From assembly GCA_951812625.1 (NCBI GenBank), contig CATOSP010000002.1, positions 1,404,880 through 1,468,879 on the forward strand: DNA of 64,000 nucleotides, read 5' to 3'. This stretch comes from an uncultured Dehalococcoidia bacterium. Its GTDB lineage: Bacteria; Chloroflexota; Dehalococcoidia; Lucifugimonadales; UBA3495. The notes beneath the pieces are model-generated. The model saw only the letters and a list, made by a program, of their open reading frames with translations. It searched no databases and was not told the DNA's origin. The position numbers and the translations under genes were made by a program. Shown here piece after piece: positions 8,599 through 17,766 of this stretch. Positions within the stretch are counted from its first letter, which is position 1. The number at the start of each line of letters is the position of its first letter.

Positions 8599-8648
8599 GC
8601 AAGTCGAAGACTAGGCAAGCACATCCATATCTGACAGGCCGATCAGAA

Positions 8649-9977
8649 CTACGGCCGCCGTTCCAAGACGCACCTGAATGCGTCGAGGAAGGCGGCTATA
8701 TCTTTGTCTTCGAGGCACGTTGAAAGCGCTCCCACCAGGTTGGGAGCAATCATTATTCCCTCGTTGAGCAGTCCCAGGAACACGTGGGCCCGCAGGTCGC
8801 GGTCGGTGGCGGCCAGGTCGCGGTAGTTGTGAATCTCGCTGCCATTGAAGTGAATGCCGAACAGGGAACCCAGGCCGGTGACCTGCACCGGGACCTCCAG
8901 TTCGTCGCATACCTGCCGGATTCCCTGGCGCAGCTTCTCGGTGTTCTCGGCGAGGCTGCGGTATACGCCGTCGTCCAGGTGTTCCATCGTTACCGCGCCG
9001 GCGAGCATGGTTACGGGGTTGGCGTTGAAGGTGCCAGCGTGGGAAACCCTTGGACCCTTGGTGGGGTCGTACAGGTCCATGATGTCCTTACGTCCGCCGA
9101 AGGCTCCCACGGCGAAACCGCCGCCGATGATCTTACCCAGAGAGGTCATGTCTGGCGTTACGCCGTAGTATTGCTGGGAGCCTCCGGGAGCTACCCGGAA
9201 GCTGATTACCTCATCGAAAATCAGGACTATGCCGTTGGCCTCGGTGAATTCCCGCAGCATGGACAGGTATTCCGTGGTGGCGGGCAGCATTCCAACGGAA
9301 CCCATGACCGGTTCGACTATGACGGCGGCAAGCTCGTCCTTGTTCTCATCCAGGATCCGCTGTGACGCGGAGACTTCGTTGAAGGGGATGATAACCACCT
9401 GGTCGAGGACGCCTTCGGCCAGACCATCACTGGCAGCGACCGCCTGGGGCCGGTCAGGGTCTCCCGCTTTGGACAGGTCCACGCGGACGCTTACCGAAAC
9501 TGCGTCGTGTGTGCCGTGGTAGCCGCCCTCCACCTTGGCGAACTTGCTTCTACCGGTGAAGGCGCGTGCGGCACGGATTGTGTTCAGGGTAGCCTCGGTG
9601 CCGGAGTTGGTGAACCTGACCAGGTCGAAGCTGGGAATCCGCTCGCACAATAATCGTGCCAATCGCACCTGGTGCTCGTTGGGCGCGTTGTAGGCCACTC
9701 CGCGGGAAAGCTGCTCGGTAACCGCTTCCATAACCGGAGGGAAGGCGTGGCCGAGGATCATGGTGGTCATGGTGTTGATAAAGTCGGTACGTTCGTTGCC
9801 GTCGGCGTCGACCGTCCTGTTGCCAGATGCCTCGGTGAGGAAGATGGGGTATGGGTCCCAGAAGATGGAGTTGCGGCTGTCTCCCCCGGGCAAGTACTCA
9901 GTGGCGGTCTGCCACTTCGCCTTTGAGGCGGGGGTCAGTTCCAGGTAGCGGGCGAGCTCATCGGTCGCAGACGGCAC
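8649..9977 (-). CDS. Class III aminotransferase, glutamate-1-semialdehyde 2,1-aminomutase-like
   Basis: A 442-residue PLP enzyme of the GSA aminomutase branch. Visible landmarks are YLPGGDSRNSIFWDPYP near the N-terminus, FTNSGTEATLNTIRAARAFTGR for phosphate binding, GGYHGTHD, the DEVISFR aspartate that pairs with the PLP ring nitrogen, and LGKIIGGG with the Schiff-base lysine. True HemL usually has GGVNSPVR and LGKIIGGGLP. The divergent N-terminus, together with an MFS gene rather than heme genes next door, suggests a paralogue acting on another amino-keto substrate. The GTG start has AGGAGG eight bases upstream. It lies downstream of the MFS exporter on the same strand. Confidence 0.75.
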   Translation of the reverse strand: MPSATDELARYLELTPASKAKWQTATEYLPGGDSRNSIFWDPYPIFLTEASGNRTVDADGNERTDFINTMTTMILGHAFPPVMEAVTEQLSRGVAYNAPNEHQVRLARLLCERIPSFDLVRFTNSGTEATLNTIRAARAFTGRSKFAKVEGGYHGTHDAVSVSVRVDLSKAGDPDRPQAVAASDGLAEGVLDQVVIIPFNEVSASQRILDENKDELAAVIVEPVMGSVGMLPATTEYLSMLREFTEANGIVLIFDEVISFRVAPGGSQQYYGVTPDMTSLGKIIGGGFAVGAFGGRKDIMDLYDPTKGPRVSHAGTFNANPVTMLAGAVTMEHLDDGVYRSLAENTEKLRQGIRQVCDELEVPVQVTGLGSLFGIHFNGSEIHNYRDLAATDRDLRAHVFLGLLNEGIMIAPNLVGALSTCLEDKDIAAFLDAFRCVLERRP

Positions 9978-10033
9978 AGTGACTACCTCCTAGTGATATG
10001 CAGAAGCAAGGAATTTGGTGTTTCTCTGGAGCG

Positions 10034-11308
10034 CTAGGACAGGGTTGCAGGCTCAGGAGTCGCAGGTACGACCCTGGGGAAATACAGTCTCCGCAACGGC
10101 CCCACACCGACACTCACCACGATAACAACGATGAGGAGCAGGCCGCCTACCGCCATAACAAGTGACGCATTGAATACGTCGGCTACCACGGCGCTCAACC
10201 AATTGCTCACCGCCATGCTTCCGCCAACGTGCATGGAGTAGACCCCGGATACCCTGCCACGCACCCTGTCGTCTGTCATGCTCTGAATTATGGCGTGGCT
10301 GATGGTCATGAACCCGGACTGGTTCACACCCATGGAAACGGCCGCGAGCACGGACAACCACGGGACGGTGGTCAACGCCATGATTATGGGACCCAATGCA
10401 CTGGTCATGCCGAATAACAGGAACAGATATCCCCTAATTTTGACGCTGTGCACACCAGCAATAAATATGGACGCGACCAGCGCTCCCCCACCCACAGCAC
10501 CCATCAGGTAGCTGACCCCGATTGCGCCGGAACCCAGCTTCTCGACCGAAATGCCCGGCAATATGGCCTCGTAGGACATGACGAGGGAGCAGTGGGCAAG
10601 GACGAGCAGCACCATGGCCAGGAGCTGTGGTTGTCCATACACATACTCGAACCCAGCTACCAAGTTCTGGAAGAAGCCTCGTCTTCGGTCTATTTCTCCT
10701 GTGGACCGGGTGGCGATCCGTTGTACCTGAATCAGGCCTACCAGATAGAAGGCGCTGCACATCCAGAAGGCGGCCCCCATGCCGAACAGTTCGAGCAAGG
10801 GAATGATCGCTATTGGCCCCACCAGGCGCGAACCCTGCTGTGTGGCCTGGTTCAGGGCGATACCGTTCAGGAGACGATCTTCCGGCAGTAGGTTGGGAAT
10901 CAGGGACTGAGTGATGGTCATCTGGGCTGAGCGAAGGGTTCCGTTAATCAGTGAGAGGACCAGCAGCACCCAGAGCCCCGATGCCCCACCGAAGATCCCG
11001 GTCATCACCAGCCCAGCCAGCACTACGTTGTGAATCAGGTTCAAGGTGTAGGTCCATCTGAGGAGGCCGGCGCGGTCGAATTTGTCAGCCAGGAACCCGA
11101 GCAGAGGGGTGGAGAAGAGCCTAGGGATCATGGCCGCCAGGGTGACGATTCCGCTCCAGGTAAGCGCCCCGGTGATTTCGTAGGCGAGCCATCCACGGGC
11201 CACAATGAGCGCCCAAGCCGCGGCCCCGGCGCAGGCATTGGCTGTCCAAAGGGTGCGGTAGTCCTGAAAACGCAGGCCGTCGACGTACCTGTTGAGCACT
11301 CCTAGCAA
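10034..11308 (-). CDS. MFS transporter, EntS/DHA3-like exporter
   Basis: A 424-residue permease with about 12 membrane segments. Features include the N-terminal FRDYRTLWTANACAGAAAW-like opening typical of the DHA3/EntS group, FLADKFDRAGLLRWTY after TM2, and SMTDDRVRGRVSGVYSM in the second half (the GRV motif of this subgroup). Members export siderophores, macrolides or other small molecules. The substrate is unknown. The TTG start is chosen because AGGAGG lies six bases before it. It is 56 bases upstream of the aminotransferase-like gene in the same direction and divergent from the CoA-transferase cluster. Confidence 0.75.
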   Translation of the reverse strand: MLGVLNRYVDGLRFQDYRTLWTANACAGAAAWALIVARGWLAYEITGALTWSGIVTLAAMIPRLFSTPLLGFLADKFDRAGLLRWTYTLNLIHNVVLAGLVMTGIFGGASGLWVLLVLSLINGTLRSAQMTITQSLIPNLLPEDRLLNGIALNQATQQGSRLVGPIAIIPLLELFGMGAAFWMCSAFYLVGLIQVQRIATRSTGEIDRRRGFFQNLVAGFEYVYGQPQLLAMVLLVLAHCSLVMSYEAILPGISVEKLGSGAIGVSYLMGAVGGGALVASIFIAGVHSVKIRGYLFLLFGMTSALGPIIMALTTVPWLSVLAAVSMGVNQSGFMTISHAIIQSMTDDRVRGRVSGVYSMHVGGSMAVSNWLSAVVADVFNASLVMAVGGLLLIVVIVVSVGVGPLRRLYFPRVVPATPEPATLS

Positions 11309-11412
11309 ACCGCGCCTCCTGACGGCGAGTGAGGAAGGAATGGGCGCATTATAGCAGTGCCGTTATGCTGACGGTAGTCGGTCCGTCGAGGCTTGGCCAA
11401 ACGGGGTTTTTC

Positions 11413-11441
11413 TTGACTGCACATAGCCCCACGACTAGAAT
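11413..11441 (+). promoter_or_regulatory. Sigma70-type promoter of the acyl-CoA cluster
   Basis: TTGACT (11413-11418), a 17-base spacer and TAGAAT (11436-11441). It is correctly placed ahead of the first CoA-transferase, with an expected leader of about 50 bases. Confidence 0.7.
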
Positions 11442-11498
11442 CGCACTCACCGGCTGACGGGATTCATTTGTGGTATCCAAACTTTGACGGCGGCACTG

Positions 11499-12722
11499 AT
11501 GCTCCAAGACGATAACCTCCTCCCTCCTTACCGAGTCCTCGACTTGACCGATGAGAAGGGAGTGTTCTGCGCCAAGTTGTTGGCCGATTATGGGGCTGAT
11601 GTAATCCGGGTCGAGCTGCCCTCGGGAGACCCAAGCCGGTCGCGTGGGCCCTTCACCGGAGATATCCCAGACGCAGAGTCTAGCGCATATTTCCTCTACT
11701 ACAACACAAACAAACGTTCCATCACGCTGGACATCGAGACTGAGTCCGGGAGGTTGTTGCTACGGCGGTTGGCGGCGACGGCGGATGTACTGGTTGAGAG
11801 CCAGCCGGTCGGATACCTGGAGGGTCTTGGCCTGGGCTATGAGTCGCTGCGGGAGACCAATCCCCGGCTAGTGATGGCGTCCATCAGCCCCTTTGGGCAG
11901 TCGGGGCCCTGGAGAGGATATAAGTCTTCCGACCTCATTGCACTGGCAGCCAGCGGGTATATGCAGATTACCGGTGAGCCCGATGGCCCTCCGGTGCGGC
12001 AAGGCAACGAGCAGTCCCACTTTCCCGGCTCACAGCACGCGGCGGTGGCAATCATGGGCGCGCTGTATTATCGGGATATGTTGTCGGGCGAAGGCCAGTA
12101 CATCGACGTGTCCCTCCAGGAGGCATTGATTACCTACTATACGGACGCCCACCCTGCCCTAGCATGGATGCAGCTAGGGGAGAACGTGACCCGCGTGGGG
12201 ACCAACTCGACCCTGGTGGTGCCGCTGGGAGCGTTTCCGTGCCAGGACGGGTGGATTTCGGCAGGCATCATCACTCCCCGGGAGTGGGATGCCTTGGCCG
12301 AGTGGATTTATGAGGTTACCGGCAACGAGGAAGTGTTGAACGAGCAGTACCGGGGCGGCAACCAGGACCGCGCTCCCCACATCGACATTCTGACCGCCAT
12401 GTTCATCGACTTTTCCAGTCGCTTTACCGCCGAGGAGTTGTTCCACGAAGGTCAGAGGCGCAACCTGGTCTTCCTGCCCGTGACCGACGTTTCGGACCTC
12501 CTAGAAGACCCGCAACTTGAAGCCAGCCATACCTGGACCGAGATGGAACATCCTCGCGCGGGGAGGCTCAAGTACCCTCTGGGCGTATTCGACATTGAGG
12601 GCGTAACTCCGTCCGGCATTCCGGCCCCGCTGCTGGGGCAACACAACCGCGACATTTACTGCGGCGAGTTGGGCCTTACAGACCAAGAACTGGTAGAGCT
12701 TCGGGCCAGCGGTGTCATTTGA
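11499..12722 (+). CDS. CaiB/BaiF family (family III) CoA-transferase, first copy
   Basis: A ~407-residue family III CoA-transferase. It has RVLDLTDEKGVFCAKLLADYGADVIRVE at the N-terminus, NTNKRSITLDI, ISPFGQSGPW and ASGYMQITGEPDGPP in the body, and a C-terminal GAPLLGQHN-like segment (PAPLLGQHNRDIY). Members move CoA between carboxylic acids through an aspartyl-CoA thioester. In the motif that normally carries this aspartate (GxGQxVDVSLxDA), this protein reads GQYIDVSLQEAL, with Glu208 in the aspartate position by my alignment. The ATG at 11499 is chosen; an in-frame TTG at 11484 is possible and neither has a strong ribosome site. Next on the strand is a second family member. Confidence 0.8.
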   Translation: MLQDDNLLPPYRVLDLTDEKGVFCAKLLADYGADVIRVELPSGDPSRSRGPFTGDIPDAESSAYFLYYNTNKRSITLDIETESGRLLLRRLAATADVLVESQPVGYLEGLGLGYESLRETNPRLVMASISPFGQSGPWRGYKSSDLIALAASGYMQITGEPDGPPVRQGNEQSHFPGSQHAAVAIMGALYYRDMLSGEGQYIDVSLQEALITYYTDAHPALAWMQLGENVTRVGTNSTLVVPLGAFPCQDGWISAGIITPREWDALAEWIYEVTGNEEVLNEQYRGGNQDRAPHIDILTAMFIDFSSRFTAEELFHEGQRRNLVFLPVTDVSDLLEDPQLEASHTWTEMEHPRAGRLKYPLGVFDIEGVTPSGIPAPLLGQHNRDIYCGELGLTDQELVELRASGVI

Positions 12723-12785
12723 TGGTGGAGCATAATGGTTTGCTGACTAACGGGCAGTCTTACTTGACTCGCCGTGCCTTCCGAT

Positions 12786-12830
12786 GGAGGGAGTTCTCCC
12801 GGAAGGAGTTCTCCTGGAAGGAGTTCTCCG
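12786..12830 (+). repeat. Three tandem 15-bp repeats carrying Shine-Dalgarno sequences
   Basis: Units at 12786-12800, 12801-12815 and 12816-12830 read GGARGGAGTTCTCCN with single-base differences. Each has a GGAG ribosome-binding core followed by CTCC that can pair with it. The third unit provides the Shine-Dalgarno for the ATG at 12832. Confidence 0.85.
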
Positions 12831-12831
12831 C

Positions 12832-14064
12832 ATGGTAGCAGACGGCAGGAAGGCGCTGGCGGGCGTCCGGGTCGTCGAGCTTGGTCCCTACGTTGCATTG
12901 CCCTTGACCGGGCGGCTGCTGGCCTCCCTTGGCGCAGAGGTCATCAAGGTCGAGACCAACAAGGTGCTGGATGAGATGGCCTTCATACCGGCCTGGTCAA
13001 GGGGGGCCGGGCAGCCTGACTACCAGCGGGGTAAGAAGCGCATAACTCTGGATGTGCGCACACCGGAGGGCCGGGACCTGCTCCTGGACTTGATCAGGGT
13101 CAGCGATGTCTTTATGACGAACTTCCGGCGCAACATCCTGGACCGCTGGGGCGTGGACTTTCCCACAATCAATGACGTCAGGCCGGATGTGGTCATCATG
13201 TGGCAGACGGGGCTGGGCGGCAACGGGCCGTACTACACCTACAAGTCCTACGGGATTCTGGTGCAGCACATGTCCGGCGTGTCCCTGATGAGCGGGGATG
13301 AGGGTGAACCTCCGGTAGCCATCAATACTTCATATTCCGATTACCACACCGGCATATTCCAGCCGGTGGCCGTCATCGGGGCGCTGTTGCGGCGCCAACG
13401 TACCGGGCGCGGGGCAATCATGGAGTCTTCAATTTTCCGTTCCGGGGCCGTAACGGCCGGACCGGCGATACTCGATTATCAGACCGACGGAAGGCTGCCG
13501 ACGCGCCGGGGAAACCAGGACGCATCCGCCGCGCCCCACGGTGTGTACCGATGCCTGGGCGAAGACCGCTACTGCGCCATAGCCGTATTCACGGATGCTG
13601 AATGGGATGCCTTCTGCGATGCTTTGGGCAACCCGGAATGGACTCAAGACACGAAGTTCACTACTGCTATGGGTCGGCTCGACAACCAGGACTTGCTAGA
13701 CGGGCAAGTTGGGAAGTGGACGGCGCAGTTCACGGCCGAACAGGTCATGGAAAGGCTCCAGGCCGCAGGAGTGGCCGCCAGCATCGTCTCCCAGGGTAAT
13801 GACCTGTTCAGCAGCGAACACCTGAAGGCAAGGGGCTTTTACCGGGAGACCCCATATTACCTTGCTGAGAGGGGGATCCCGGCGACGCAATGGGAAAGGG
13901 GTGACGGGATTGCGTGGAACTCACCGGCGCGGCTGTCGGAATCTCCGATGGAGTTCGGCGCCTACAGCAATATCGGCGAGGATAACCGGTACGTCTTCGG
14001 GGAAGTGCTTGGTCTGCCGGACACGGAGATACAGAGGCTGGCGGAAGCCGGAGTAATTTATTGA
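12832..14064 (+). CDS. CaiB/BaiF family (family III) CoA-transferase, second copy
   Basis: A 410-residue family III CoA-transferase. It shows ALAGVRVVELGPYVALPLTGRLLASLGAEVIKVE, KKRITLDVRTPEGR, a WGVDFPTINDVRPDVVIM segment and QTGLGGNGPY. The open frame extends 16 codons upstream through a 15-bp tandem repeat. The ATG at 12832 is chosen because family proteins start just before the AGVRVVELG strand and GGAAGGAG lies eight bases upstream. At the motif for the catalytic aspartate the sequence is GRGAIMESSIFRSGAV, placing an Arg (~203) where Asp is expected. It may need a partner subunit, as in heteromeric transferases such as BbsEF. Confidence 0.78.
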   Translation: MVADGRKALAGVRVVELGPYVALPLTGRLLASLGAEVIKVETNKVLDEMAFIPAWSRGAGQPDYQRGKKRITLDVRTPEGRDLLLDLIRVSDVFMTNFRRNILDRWGVDFPTINDVRPDVVIMWQTGLGGNGPYYTYKSYGILVQHMSGVSLMSGDEGEPPVAINTSYSDYHTGIFQPVAVIGALLRRQRTGRGAIMESSIFRSGAVTAGPAILDYQTDGRLPTRRGNQDASAAPHGVYRCLGEDRYCAIAVFTDAEWDAFCDALGNPEWTQDTKFTTAMGRLDNQDLLDGQVGKWTAQFTAEQVMERLQAAGVAASIVSQGNDLFSSEHLKARGFYRETPYYLAERGIPATQWERGDGIAWNSPARLSESPMEFGAYSNIGEDNRYVFGEVLGLPDTEIQRLAEAGVIY

Positions 14065-14103
14065 TGCTGGAAAGTGGTTTTCCTCAGTACCGGAGGGGTC
14101 GGC

Positions 14104-14904
14104 ATGGCTGATTACGGTAGCTATGAACATTTGCGGGTAGAGGTGGCGGATGGGGTCGCACTCTTGACGATGGACCGGCCCGACTCCCTCAATTCTACGA
14201 ATGCCAGACTTCATTACGAGCTGAGCCGGATTTGGCCGGACCTGGGCCAGGACCCGGCGGTGCGGGTCGCGGTGATCACCGGTGCTGGAAGCGCCTTTTC
14301 CGCTGGCGGCGACTTCGACATGATCGAGGAAGCCATCGGCAACCCCGAGGCAGTGGGGCGCATGATGGAGGAGGCCGGGGCCATAGTCCATAACATGATC
14401 AATCTGGACAAGCCGGTCATTTCGGCAATCAATGGCGTGGCGGTAGGAGCCGGGTTGGCGGTGGCCCTACTTGCGGACATCTCCATTGCCGCCGAGGACG
14501 CAAGGATTACCGACGGGCATGTCCGGCTTGGCGTCGCCGCGGGTGACCATGCCGCAATCATCTGGCCCCTGCTGTGCGGCATGGCCAAGGCCAAGTATTA
14601 TCTTCTAACCTGCGATTTCCTGAACGGGAAGGAAGCGGAACGAATTGGCCTGGTCAGCATGTCAGTTTCGCGGGAAGAGCTGATGCCTACCGCGATTGAT
14701 GTTGCCGGAAAGCTGGCATCCGGGCCGCAGTCGGCTATCCGGTACACCAAGCGGGCCCTGAACCAGTGGTTGCGCATGGCCGGGCACACCTCTTTCGATT
14801 ACTCCCTGGCCCTGGAGAGCCTAGGGTTCTTCGGGGATGACATTCGCGAGGGTCTTCGGGCCTTGCGGGAACGAAGGTCACCGGAGTTCCCGTCGGCGCA
14901 GTAG
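14104..14904 (+). CDS. Enoyl-CoA hydratase/isomerase (crotonase) family protein
   Basis: A 266-residue crotonase. [30 protein letters not shown] (oxyanion-hole loop) and [27 protein letters not shown] are all clear, and the C-terminal helices match the family. Rat enoyl-CoA hydratase uses two glutamates (144 and 164). Here the first position falls in GAGLAVAL and the second in [14 protein letters not shown], so neither glutamate is present. A true hydratase reaction is doubtful, and isomerase, hydrolase or C-C lyase chemistry is possible. GGAGGGG sits five bases ahead of the ATG at 14104, so the longer frame from 14074 is rejected. It follows the two CoA-transferases, suggesting one catabolic module. 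Confidence 0.8.
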   Translation: MADYGSYEHLRVEVADGVALLTMDRPDSLNSTNARLHYELSRIWPDLGQDPAVRVAVITGAGSAFSAGGDFDMIEEAIGNPEAVGRMMEEAGAIVHNMINLDKPVISAINGVAVGAGLAVALLADISIAAEDARITDGHVRLGVAAGDHAAIIWPLLCGMAKAKYYLLTCDFLNGKEAERIGLVSMSVSREELMPTAIDVAGKLASGPQSAIRYTKRALNQWLRMAGHTSFDYSLALESLGFFGDDIREGLRALRERRSPEFPSAQ

Positions 14905-14992
14905 ACTCCTCCTGGCTGGCCCAACCCCATTGGGTGGACGACAGTGTGTGTGCAGCGTATTAGCGGGCTGGTCTGCTGGCGGGGATTGGCAC

Positions 14993-14998
14993 TATAAT
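14993..14998 (+). promoter_or_regulatory. -10 element ahead of the acyl-CoA synthetase gene
   Basis: A perfect TATAAT, 54 bases before the ATG at 15052. No good -35 lies 16-18 bases upstream, so activity may depend on an activator. Confidence 0.4.
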
Positions 14999-15051
14999 TG
15001 CCGGTGCGCACCTACTTCCGTGCCCATATTCGACCCGTCAAGAGAGGCGCG

Positions 15052-16707
15052 ATGGATACTTCCGTCCCCAACATGCAGGACTACGAGGAGACTTTTCGGG
15101 ACTTCAATCTGGATGTGCCCGAGCGCTTCAACTTCGCCTTCGACGTCGTAGATGAGTGGGCCAAGGACCGCACAAAACTGGCGCTTATTTCCCTGGACCC
15201 GCAAGGGGAGAATGCCCAGCACCATACATTCTGGGACCTGAAGGTCCTGTCAGACCGGTGCGCCAATGTGCTCAAGGACCTGGGTGTCGGCAAGGGGGAC
15301 AGGGTGTTCCTGATGCTGCCCCGCATCCCCGAGTGGTACGTCCTGATGCTAGGGTTGATGAAGCTGGGCGCGGTGCCGATGCCAGCAACGACGCTATGCA
15401 CACCCAACGATATCGAATACAGGGTAAACGAGGCCGAGGCTGCCCTGGCCGTCACGGATGAGGAGAACTGGGAGAAAGTGGCCGCCGCGGCGGGCGCCTG
15501 CCCTTCTCTCCGCCACCTGCTGCTGGTGGGCGGCTCTCGCACCGGCTGGGTCTCCTACGAGGAAAGGATGGCCGAGACTTCCCATCTCCTGGACGAGGTC
15601 ATCCCGACACGGAGCGAGGACCCGCTGCTTATCTACTTCACCTCCGGCACTGTGGGATACCCCAAGATGGTGCTTCATACCCACGCGTCCTACGGGCTGG
15701 CCCACGTGCTCACTGCCAAGTTCTGGCACGACCTGAAACATACCGACCTGCAATGGACTATCTCGGATACCGGATGGGCCAAGGCCGCATACGGCAAGCT
15801 GTTCGGCCAGTGGACCCAGGGGGCGGCGGTACTCCAGCACGATGCCAGGGGCCGGTTTGACCCCGCACTTACCATGCGAATCCTGGAGCGGTACGGGGTG
15901 ACTTCCTTCTGTGCCCCGCCGACGGCATACCGTATGCTGGTGCTGGAAGACCTGACCAAATATGACCTGCGCAACCTGCGCCACTGCACGGGAGCGGGGG
16001 AGCCTCTGAACCCCGAGGTTATGAGCAAGTGGGAGGAAGGCACCGGGCTTACCATCTACGATGGCTATGGGCAGACCGAGACGGTGTTGCTGGTGGGCAA
16101 CTACCGTTGCCTACCTGTGCGTCCCGGCTCGATGGGCAAGCCGGTGCCGGGATTCCATATCGCCATTGTCGATGACGAGGGAAACGAACTGCCCCCCAAT
16201 GAAGAGGGACAGATCGCAGTCCGGGTCAAGCCGGACCGGCCAGTTGGTCTGTTCCGGGAGTATTGGCGTGGCCCCGAGGCTATGGAGTCGGCGTTCTACG
16301 GTGACTGGTATTTCACCGGCGACAAGGCGTACCGGGATGAAGACGGGTATTTCTGGTTCGTCGGAAGGGCCGACGACGTCATCATCTCTGCCGGCTACCG
16401 GATCGGGCCATTCGAGGTTGAGAGCGCCCTGATCGAGCATCCCGCAGTTGCGGAGTCGGCGGTGGTGGCCAGCCCGGACCCCGTACGGGGGGACATCGTA
16501 AAGGCGTTTGTGATCCTCGCACCAGGCCACGTTGGATCGGATGAACTGGTGGTCAGCCTGCAGGAACACGTGCGCACGACGACTGCACCGTACAAGTACC
16601 CACGAGCGGTAGAGTTCGTTTCCGAGCTTCCCAAGACCATCAGCGGGAAGATACGGCGGGTTGAACTCAGAGAGTCAGAGCTTGAGAAGGCCAAGGGAAA
16701 TCAGTAG
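15052..16707 (+). CDS. AMP-dependent acyl-CoA synthetase/ligase
   Basis: A 551-residue adenylate-forming enzyme closest in pattern to medium-chain acyl-CoA (ACSM-like) synthetases. Core motifs are YFTSGTVGYPKMVLHTH (P-loop-like A3), YDGYGQTE (A5), GDWYFTGDKAYRDEDGYFWF (A7), GRADDVIISAGYRIGPFEVE (A8) and the catalytic lysine in LPKTISGKIRR (A10). It would activate a carboxylic acid with ATP and load it onto CoA, feeding the transferases and crotonase upstream. The ATG at 15052 (GAGAGG upstream) is preferred to the in-frame start at 14998. The substrate is unknown. Confidence 0.85.
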   Translation: MDTSVPNMQDYEETFRDFNLDVPERFNFAFDVVDEWAKDRTKLALISLDPQGENAQHHTFWDLKVLSDRCANVLKDLGVGKGDRVFLMLPRIPEWYVLMLGLMKLGAVPMPATTLCTPNDIEYRVNEAEAALAVTDEENWEKVAAAAGACPSLRHLLLVGGSRTGWVSYEERMAETSHLLDEVIPTRSEDPLLIYFTSGTVGYPKMVLHTHASYGLAHVLTAKFWHDLKHTDLQWTISDTGWAKAAYGKLFGQWTQGAAVLQHDARGRFDPALTMRILERYGVTSFCAPPTAYRMLVLEDLTKYDLRNLRHCTGAGEPLNPEVMSKWEEGTGLTIYDGYGQTETVLLVGNYRCLPVRPGSMGKPVPGFHIAIVDDEGNELPPNEEGQIAVRVKPDRPVGLFREYWRGPEAMESAFYGDWYFTGDKAYRDEDGYFWFVGRADDVIISAGYRIGPFEVESALIEHPAVAESAVVASPDPVRGDIVKAFVILAPGHVGSDELVVSLQEHVRTTTAPYKYPRAVEFVSELPKTISGKIRRVELRESELEKAKGNQ

Positions 16708-16734
16708 CCTGCGGAGACGTCATACGGGTGAGTG

Positions 16735-17766
16735 ATGACTGAGCAGCCCAATGAGCTCGACTACGTGGTCCGGGGACGCATGTTCCTGCAACAGGGCTTG
16801 CTTGACCAGGCTATCTCCGACTTTGACGCGGCGCTGCGGATCGACAACCAGTGCGCCGTCGCCTACTACTGCCGGGGCTTGGCGCGCCGCAACGGCGGCA
16901 ATCTGGACGAGGCCATCGGCGACTTTACGGCTGCGGTGGAGGCGGACCCGGAGTATGCAGTCGCCTATTACGCCAGGGGGGTTATCCGGCGGTATACCGG
17001 CAACTTCGAGCAGGCCCTATTGGACTACAATCAGGCTTTAGACATCGATCCGAGTGATGCCGATTTCTATTACGCACGCGGCGTGGCCCATGCCTCGCTT
17101 CAACATTACGATCAGGCTATCGATGACTTTCAGCAGGCTATCCAGATGCAGTCTGATATGCCCAACGCCCACTACAATCTTGGGATCGCCTTCCGGGACA
17201 CGGGGCGGCGGGAAGAAGCGCGAGAGCACTTTTCGCGGGCAATTGAATTGCGGCCCAACGATGCGGACTACTACTACGCCAGGGGGAACCTGTTTCACGA
17301 CATACACGAGTTTCACCGCGCCGTTGACGACTATTCCCGTGCCATAGAAGTAGTCCCGACCTTTGCCAACGCTTACTACAACCGAGGCATTTCCCAGCGT
17401 AACCTCGAGAGGCCGGATGAGGCGATCGCCGACTTCGACCAGGCTTTGAGGTTTGGACCCCCCTTTGCCACTCTTTATCTCAACCGGGGAGTAGCTCTGG
17501 CGGACAAGTCGGATCATGAGGCGGCCCTGGGCGATTTTGAAACGGCATTGGAGTTGGACCCGGCGCTGGCGGCAGCTCATTTCAGGAGAGGGAACTGCCT
17601 GGCCATCCTGGGACGCCTCGCCGATGCGAGAGACGACCTGTCGAGGGCAATCGAACTGAGGCCCAACTATCCCGAAGCCGAGCAGGCGCTGGCAATGGTG
17701 CGCGGGATGCTTGGAGAGACCAAGGACGACAATCCAGGAGAAGAAGTCGATGCCGGAGAGCTTTAG
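16735..17766 (+). CDS. Tetratricopeptide repeat protein
   Basis: A 343-residue protein made almost wholly of nine consecutive 34-residue TPR units. Each follows the pattern A-x-x-Y-Y-x-R-G near the first helix and A-I-x-D-F-x-x-A-I-x-x-x-P at the end. TPR arrays form protein-binding superhelices, and this one has no other domain, signal peptide or membrane segment. The ATG at 16735 is used; a GTG directly before it is in frame. The gene overlaps the downstream tenA-like start by 17 bases, which suggests translational coupling. Its partner is unknown. Confidence 0.85.
   Translation: MTEQPNELDYVVRGRMFLQQGLLDQAISDFDAALRIDNQCAVAYYCRGLARRNGGNLDEAIGDFTAAVEADPEYAVAYYARGVIRRYTGNFEQALLDYNQALDIDPSDADFYYARGVAHASLQHYDQAIDDFQQAIQMQSDMPNAHYNLGIAFRDTGRREEAREHFSRAIELRPNDADYYYARGNLFHDIHEFHRAVDDYSRAIEVVPTFANAYYNRGISQRNLERPDEAIADFDQALRFGPPFATLYLNRGVALADKSDHEAALGDFETALELDPALAAAHFRRGNCLAILGRLADARDDLSRAIELRPNYPEAEQALAMVRGMLGETKDDNPGEEVDAGEL

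Noticed and set aside
8649-9977. True hemL (glutamate-1-semialdehyde aminomutase)
   Set aside because: The N-terminal motif and neighbours differ from heme-pathway HemL; kept as a GSA-aminomutase-like paralogue.
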